Below are positions 59,615 to 64,000 of a stretch of 64,000 nucleotides of DNA, one piece after another. Numbering within the stretch: position 1 is the stretch's first letter; each line of letters begins with the position of its first letter. The translations under genes were made by a program, and so were the position numbers. Under the pieces are notes generated by a model. It ran no database searches, was not told the origin of the DNA, and saw only the letters and a list, made by a program, of their open reading frames with translations. The DNA is from BOG-908 sp963692875 (GTDB taxonomy: Bacteria > Pseudomonadota > Alphaproteobacteria > Acetobacterales > Acetobacteraceae), in contig OZ240673.1 of the NCBI GenBank assembly GCA_965198755.1, positions 2,294,001 through 2,358,000 of the forward strand. Reading direction: 5' to 3'.

Positions 59615-60623
59615 AACTTACGAGTGATTTGATCGAGAGCTTGCCGAAGTTTTCCCCGGTGAACAGCTTCAGGAACGTCTCCGGAAAGGTCTCGAGCCCG
59701 TCGACGATGTCTTCTTTCGTCTTGAGGGATCCGTCCTTCAGCCAGCCGGCCATCGCCTGCATGCCTTCGGCGTAGCGCTGTGCGTAGTCGAACACCACGA
59801 AGCCTTCCATACGTGCGTGTTGCACCAGCAGCATCATGTAGTTCTTCGGTCCCTCGACCGCGCTGCTGTTGTATTGCGAGATGGCGCCGCAGATGACGAT
59901 GCGGGCGTGGCGCGCGATGCGGCCGAGCACCTCGTCGAGTATCTGGCCGCCGACGTTGTCGAAGTAGACGTCGATGCCTTTCGGACAGTGCGTAGACAGG
60001 CCTTGCCCGACATCCTCGTTCTTGTAGTCGATGACCGCGTCGAAGCCGAGCGTGTCCTTCACGTAGGCGCATTTCTCGGCGCCGCCGGCCAGGCCCACGA
60101 CGCGGCAACCCTTGATGCGGGCGATCTGGCCGACGAGCGCGCCCACTGCGCCGGACGCGGCGGAGACTACCACCGTCTCGCCGGCTTTGGGTGCGCCCAC
60201 GTCCAGCAGGCCGAAATACGCTGTCATGCCGGGCATGCCGAGCGCGCTGAGGTAGAGGGGCAGCGGTGCCGCGTTGGCGTCCACTTTCTGTGCCGTGGCG
60301 GCGGAAGCGACGGCGTAGTCCTGCATGCCGAAGGTGCCAACGGCGTAGTCGCCCTCGCGGAACTTCGGGTCGCGGGAGGCCACGACTTCGCCGACGGCGC
60401 CGGCGCGCATCACCTCGCCGAGCTTGACGGGCGGGATGTAGCTGCGGCCGTCCCGCATCCAGCCGCGCATCGCCGGGTCGAGCGAGATGTAGTGGGTGCG
60501 GACGAGCACTTCGCCGTCCTTGGGTTCGGGCGCGGGCACCGTCTCCCAGGTGAAATCGCTGCGCTTGGGCATGCCTTGCGGGCGGGTGGTGAGCGTCCAG
60601 CGGCGGTTCTCGGCCTGGTTCAT
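59613..60623 (-). CDS. NADP-dependent oxidoreductase (zinc-free MDR, curcumin/alkenal reductase type)
   Basis: 336 residues: WTLTTRPQGMPKRSDFTWE, VRTHYISLDPAMRGWMRDGR, LGMPGMTAYFGLLDVGAPK, the NADPH loop VVSAASGAVGALVGQIARIKG, and DVYFDNVGGQILDEVLGRI. This is the pattern of zinc-independent medium-chain reductases that reduce alpha,beta-unsaturated carbonyls (CurA, leukotriene B4 dehydrogenase relatives). Probably detoxification; the substrate is not evident. Confidence 0.93.
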   Translation of the reverse strand: MNQAENRRWTLTTRPQGMPKRSDFTWETVPAPEPKDGEVLVRTHYISLDPAMRGWMRDGRSYIPPVKLGEVMRAGAVGEVVASRDPKFREGDYAVGTFGMQDYAVASAATAQKVDANAAPLPLYLSALGMPGMTAYFGLLDVGAPKAGETVVVSAASGAVGALVGQIARIKGCRVVGLAGGAEKCAYVKDTLGFDAVIDYKNEDVGQGLSTHCPKGIDVYFDNVGGQILDEVLGRIARHARIVICGAISQYNSSAVEGPKNYMMLLVQHARMEGFVVFDYAQRYAEGMQAMAGWLKDGSLKTKEDIVDGLETFPETFLKLFTGENFGKLSIKSLVS

Positions 60624-60676
60624 TTGGGTTTCCTCTTCGTTATTTGTGCGGGTTGTGGGGGCGGTGCGGGTGGTAA

Positions 60677-60812
60677 GGCAAGCGCTTCTTTTTCGAGAAA
60701 AAGAAGCAAAAAGCTTTTATCGCGGCTGTCGCGGCTCTGTCCGGCGAGCGCGCGACAGCGGAGTCAAAAGTTTTTTGGTTCTTTTTTTCAAAAAAGAACT
60801 GCTTCCTTGCTT
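60677..60812. repeat. Palindromic element, two-armed copy
   Basis: CTTC-type left arm, a middle with CGGCTGTCGCGGC and GAGCGCGCGACAGCGG, and a GTTC-type right arm. It ends at the stop codon of the ABC-F gene. Confidence 0.9.
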
Positions 60813-62616
60813 ACTGCGCCTTCAGCATCTCCAGCTCCAGCCACCGCTCCTCCGACCGTGCCAGCTCGGTCTCAGCCTGTGACAGCGCCGACGTGGTGGT
60901 GTCGAATTTCTTCCTGTCGCGCGTGTAGAGGTTCGCGTCCGTCAGCACGCGTTGGTAGCGCACGATGTCGGATTGCAGCTTGGCGATGGCGTCGGGAAGT
61001 TGTTGCAGCTCGTGCGTCTGTTTGAAAGACAGCTTCTTCGGCGCGGCGGGCTTTGACGTTTCGCTGGTGGTGGGGGCGCGTTTGCGCGGTTCGGTGCGCA
61101 CCAGGGTAGGGGTGCCGCGTTGGGCGAGCATGTCGGAGTAGCCGCCGGCGTATTCCTGCCAGCGTTGCTCGCCTTCGAAGCCGATGGTGGAGGTGACGGT
61201 GCGGTCGAGGAAGTCGCGGTCGTGGCTGACGAGCAGGACGGTGCCCTGGTAGTCGGACAGCATCTCCTGCAGCAGGTCGAGGGTTTCGAGGTCGAGGTCG
61301 TTGGTGGGCTCGTCGAGGATCATCAGGTTACTGGGGCGTGCCAGCGCCACGGCCAGCATGAGGCGGCCGCGTTCGCCGCCGGAAAGGACGCCCACGGGGG
61401 TGCGGGCCTGTTCGGGGCGGAAGAGGAAGTCCTTCATGTAGCCGATGACGTGGCGTTTCTGGCCGGCGACTTCGACCTGGTCGCCGGCGCCGCCGGTGAG
61501 GGTTTCCGACAGGGTGGTGGCGGGGTTGAGGCTGTCGCGGGTCTGGTCCAGCGTGACGGCGGACAGGTTGGTGCCAAGTTTTATGCGGCCGCGGTCGGGT
61601 TGGATGACGCCGGTGAGCAGCTTGAGGAGGGTGGACTTGCCGGCGCCGTTGGGGCCGACGATGCCGACGCGGTCGCCACGGATGATGCGGGTGGAGAAGT
61701 CGCGGATGACGGGGAGCGTGCCGCCGTCCGGCAGAGGGTAGGACTTGAACACGTCTTCGGCGACGGCGACGAGTTTGCCGCTGCCCTCGCCCTCGCTGGC
61801 GGCCATGCGGACGCCGCCGGTGGGGCCTACGTGGTCGCGCTTGCGGGCGCGCAGGCCGGCGAGCTCGGCGACGCGGCGGACGTTGCGCTTGCGCCGCGCG
61901 GTGACGCCGTAGCGCATCCAGTCCTCCTCGCGGGCGATCTGGCGGGCGAGCTTGTGCTGGTCGCGTTCCTCCTGCTCGAGAATTTCGTCGCGCCACTGCT
62001 CGAAGGTGGAGAAGCCGCGATCCACGCGGCGGGTGCGGCCGCGGTCCAGCCAGACGATGCTGCGCGAGACGCTTTCGAGCAGGCGGCGGTCGTGGCTGAT
62101 GAGCACGATGCCGGCGCGGGAGGCGGCGAGCTCGGATTCGAGCCACTCGATGGCGGGGAGGTCTAGGTGGTTGGTGGGCTCGTCGAGGAGTAGGAGGTCG
62201 GGTGCCGGGGCCAGGGCGCGGACGAGGGCGGCGCGGCGGGACTGGCCGCCGGAGAGCTGGCCAGGGTGTTCGTCGCCGGTGAGGCCGACCTGCTCGAGGA
62301 GGGCGTGGGCGCGATAGGGGTCGTCGCCGGGGCCCAAGCCCGCTTCGACGTAGGCGAGCACGGTTTGGGCGTCGCCGAACTCGGGTTCCTGGTGGAGGTA
62401 GCGGACGGTGGCGCCGGGCTGCATGAAGCGGGGGCCGTCGAAGGTGGTGAGCAGGCCGGCGGCGACCTTGAGCAGGGTGGACTTGCCGGAGCCGTTGCGG
62501 CCGACCAGGCAGATGCGCTCGCCGGCGCCGACCGCGAGCTCGGCGCCGGATAGGAGGGGGGAGCTGCCGCCTAAGGTCAGGTGGATGTCTTGCAGGGAAA
62601 GGAGGGGGGGAGGCAT
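60811..62616 (-). CDS. ABC-F family ATPase (Uup-like)
   Basis: 601 residues with two ABC domains and no TM region. Walker A motifs are VGRNGSGKSTLLK and VGPNGAGKSTLLK; signatures are QLSGGQSRRAALVRAL and VLSGGERGRLMLAVAL; Walker B motifs are LLLLDEPTNHLDLP and LMILDEPTNDLDLE. A charged linker and a C-terminal coiled coil (ALSQAETELARSEERWLELE) match Uup, which binds DNA or ribosomes. Function in this organism is inferred from family only. Confidence 0.95.
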   Translation of the reverse strand: MPPPLLSLQDIHLTLGGSSPLLSGAELAVGAGERICLVGRNGSGKSTLLKVAAGLLTTFDGPRFMQPGATVRYLHQEPEFGDAQTVLAYVEAGLGPGDDPYRAHALLEQVGLTGDEHPGQLSGGQSRRAALVRALAPAPDLLLLDEPTNHLDLPAIEWLESELAASRAGIVLISHDRRLLESVSRSIVWLDRGRTRRVDRGFSTFEQWRDEILEQEERDQHKLARQIAREEDWMRYGVTARRKRNVRRVAELAGLRARKRDHVGPTGGVRMAASEGEGSGKLVAVAEDVFKSYPLPDGGTLPVIRDFSTRIIRGDRVGIVGPNGAGKSTLLKLLTGVIQPDRGRIKLGTNLSAVTLDQTRDSLNPATTLSETLTGGAGDQVEVAGQKRHVIGYMKDFLFRPEQARTPVGVLSGGERGRLMLAVALARPSNLMILDEPTNDLDLETLDLLQEMLSDYQGTVLLVSHDRDFLDRTVTSTIGFEGEQRWQEYAGGYSDMLAQRGTPTLVRTEPRKRAPTTSETSKPAAPKKLSFKQTHELQQLPDAIAKLQSDIVRYQRVLTDANLYTRDRKKFDTTTSALSQAETELARSEERWLELEMLKAQ

Positions 62617-62644
62617 GCGAGGGGTTGTCTAGGGTGGAGCGTAG

Positions 62645-62785
62645 GAAGGCAAGGAAGGCCTTCTTTTTCGAGAAAAAGAAGCAAAAAGCTTTTGTTGCGG
62701 CTGTCGCGGTTCTGTCCGGTGAGCGCGCGACAGCGGACGTAAAAGTTTTTTGGTTCTTTTTTTCAAAAAAGAACTGCTTGCTTTC
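62645..62785. repeat. Palindromic element, two-armed copy
   Basis: CTTC-type left arm, a middle with GCGGCTGTCGCGG and GAGCGCGCGACAGCGG, and a GTTC-type right arm. Closely related to the copies at 50786 and 60677. It lies between the divergent ABC-F and MmgE/PrpD genes. Confidence 0.9.
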
Positions 62786-62832
62786 TTTTGTTTGACCAAG
62801 TTTGGAGGCATTCGAACACTCGAGAGCCCCCG

Positions 62833-64000
62833 ATGAAGCTTCACGACGTCCGCGTCCACCCCGAAACCGACCGCCTGGCGCGGGAGGACCAGCTGGCCTG
62901 GAAGATTGCGGCGGTGGCCGCCGACCCGGTGGCGGTGCAGCCGGAGGTGGCCGAGATGATCGTCAACCGGGTGATCGACAACGCGTCGGTGGCGATCGCC
63001 TCGATTAACCGGCATCCGATCGTGAGTGCGCGCGACCAGGCGCTGGCGCATCGGCGCGAGGGTGGGGCGACGTTGTTCGGCTGTGCGGCGGACGTGCGGG
63101 TGCACGCGGAGTGGGCGGCGTGGGCCAACGGCACCGCGGTGCGCGAGCTGGACTACCACGACACGTTCCTGGCCGCGGAGTACAGCCATCCGGGCGACAA
63201 CATTCCGCCGATATTGGCGGTGGCGCAGCAGACCGGGCGTGACGGTGCGGCGTTGGTGCGGGCGCTGGCGACCGGTTACGAGATACAGGTGGATCTGGTG
63301 AAGTCCATCTGTCTGCACGCGCACAAGATCGACCACGTGGCGCATCTGGGGCCGTCGGCGGCGGCGGGGATCGGCACGCTGCTGGGGCTGCCGACGGAGG
63401 TGGTGTACCAGGCGGTGCAGCAGGCGCTGCACGTAACGACGGCGACGCGCCAGAGCCGCAAAGGCGAGATCAGCAGCTGGAAGGCGTTCGCGCCGAGCCA
63501 CGCGGGCAAGCTGGCGATCGAGTCGGTGGACAGGGCGATGCGTGGGGAGGGTGCGCCAAGCCCGATTTATGAAGGCGAGGACAGCGTGATTGCGTGGATG
63601 CTGGACGGCAGGAGCGCGCACTACCAGGTGCCGCTGCCGGAACCTGGCGAGCCGAAGCGGGCGATACTGGATACGTACACCAAGGAGCATTCTGCGGAGT
63701 ATCAAAGCCAGGCGCTGATCGACCTGGCGTTCCGCATGGGACGGCGCGTGGGTGATTGGGACGACGTGGCGGACATCCTGATCGAGACGAGCCACCATAC
63801 GCACTACGTGATCGGGACGGGGGCGAACGATCCGCAGAAGGTTGATCCGGAGGCGAGCCGGGAGACGCTGGACCACTCGATCATGTACATCGTTGCGGTG
63901 GCCTTGCAGGATGGCGCGTGGCACCACGTGCGCAGCTACGCGCCGGAGCGGGCGCGGCGGCCGGACACGGTGGCGCTGTGGCACAAGATACGTACTGTGG
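62833..64000 (+). CDS. MmgE/PrpD-family protein (2-methylcitrate dehydratase-like), cut by window end
   Basis: About 389 codons are visible from MKLHDVRVHPETDRLAREDQ. The family pattern is MIVNRVIDNASVAIASINRH, VRELDYHDTFLAAEYSHPGD, AHLGPSAAAGIGTLLGLPTE and SRKGEISSWKAFAPSHAGKL, where KAFAP is a conserved element. PrpD dehydrates 2-methylcitrate in propionate breakdown; relatives act on other tricarboxylates. No prpB or prpC lies in view, so a gene symbol is withheld. The 3' end lies outside the window. Confidence 0.92.
   Translation, partial: MKLHDVRVHPETDRLAREDQLAWKIAAVAADPVAVQPEVAEMIVNRVIDNASVAIASINRHPIVSARDQALAHRREGGATLFGCAADVRVHAEWAAWANGTAVRELDYHDTFLAAEYSHPGDNIPPILAVAQQTGRDGAALVRALATGYEIQVDLVKSICLHAHKIDHVAHLGPSAAAGIGTLLGLPTEVVYQAVQQALHVTTATRQSRKGEISSWKAFAPSHAGKLAIESVDRAMRGEGAPSPIYEGEDSVIAWMLDGRSAHYQVPLPEPGEPKRAILDTYTKEHSAEYQSQALIDLAFRMGRRVGDWDDVADILIETSHHTHYVIGTGANDPQKVDPEASRETLDHSIMYIVAVALQDGAWHHVRSYAPERARRPDTVALWHKIRTV

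Overview
The window is 64 kb of high-GC bacterial chromosome. It most likely comes from an alphaproteobacterium of the Acetobacteraceae type. The pointers are the gene sets truB-rpsO-pnp, gap...pgk...tpiA, yraN|gshB, comEC next to gltX, a ubiquinol-cytochrome c chaperone followed by a YceD (DUF177) gene, and an acyl-CoA dehydrogenase joined to a NodS-type methyltransferase. The assignment is an inference from gene order and codon use, not from a marker comparison. I saw no rRNA, tRNA or CRISPR array.

Layout. 1-3.4 kb: RNA and translation genes (pnp, rpsO, truB) on the minus strand. 3.6-11.6 kb: a probable catabolic cluster (SDR, class II aldolase-like, GMC oxidoreductase, Rieske oxygenase, GlxA/AraC-type regulator, aldehyde dehydrogenase). 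11.7-13.4 kb: gene remnants and one small protein. 13.7-21.2 kb: glycolytic block (tpiA, pgk, gap) followed by a transketolase-like protein that appears to have lost its catalytic motifs. 21.6-26.7 kb: HAD phosphatase, lipoprotein, DsbA-like protein, TetR with DUF4267, and a gamma-glutamyltranspeptidase-like lipoprotein. 26.8-32.0 kb: gshB and yraN, split by a 3.7-kb IS1-like element that carries five putative passenger genes, including an HTH-ImmA/IrrE protein. 32.1-37.5 kb: MFS exporter, gltX, comEC. 37.9-44.7 kb: an unknown membrane-associated protein, GNAT, a decayed hydrolase, BamE-like lipoprotein, cytochrome bc1 chaperone, YceD, TetR. 45-48.8 kb: accessory island with an antitoxin/MazF pair, an effector-like gene with a 4-TM partner, and a PD-(D/E)XK-like gene broken by one stop codon. 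48.9-52.6 kb: htpG, acyl-CoA dehydrogenase, methyltransferase. 53-57.8 kb: DUF7002-like protein, a beta-repeat surface protein and a chimeric relative fused to RND-pump sequence. 58.4-64 kb: MmcQ-like protein, aquaporin Z, NADP-dependent oxidoreductase, an ABC-F ATPase and a MmgE/PrpD protein cut by the window end.

The most striking feature is a dispersed palindromic element found in many of the gaps between genes. Its core is about 130-150 bp: two arms, each carrying a T/A-rich hairpin, joined by a GC-rich middle. About two dozen two-armed copies and more than a dozen single arms are present. Several copies extend to units of about 205 bp with conserved ends, like a MITE. Copies abut or overwrite gene ends: they supply the last residues of the AraC-type regulator and the MFS exporter, apparently removed the start codon of that regulator, and end a decayed hydrolase. 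Their hairpins followed by T-runs may also act as transcription terminators.

The best candidates for something undescribed are the IS1-like element with its HTH-ImmA/unknown-protein pair and duplicated operator-like palindromes; the catalytically stripped transketolase homologue with low-complexity sequence in place of an active-site loop; the palindromic element family; and the surface-protein/RND chimera.
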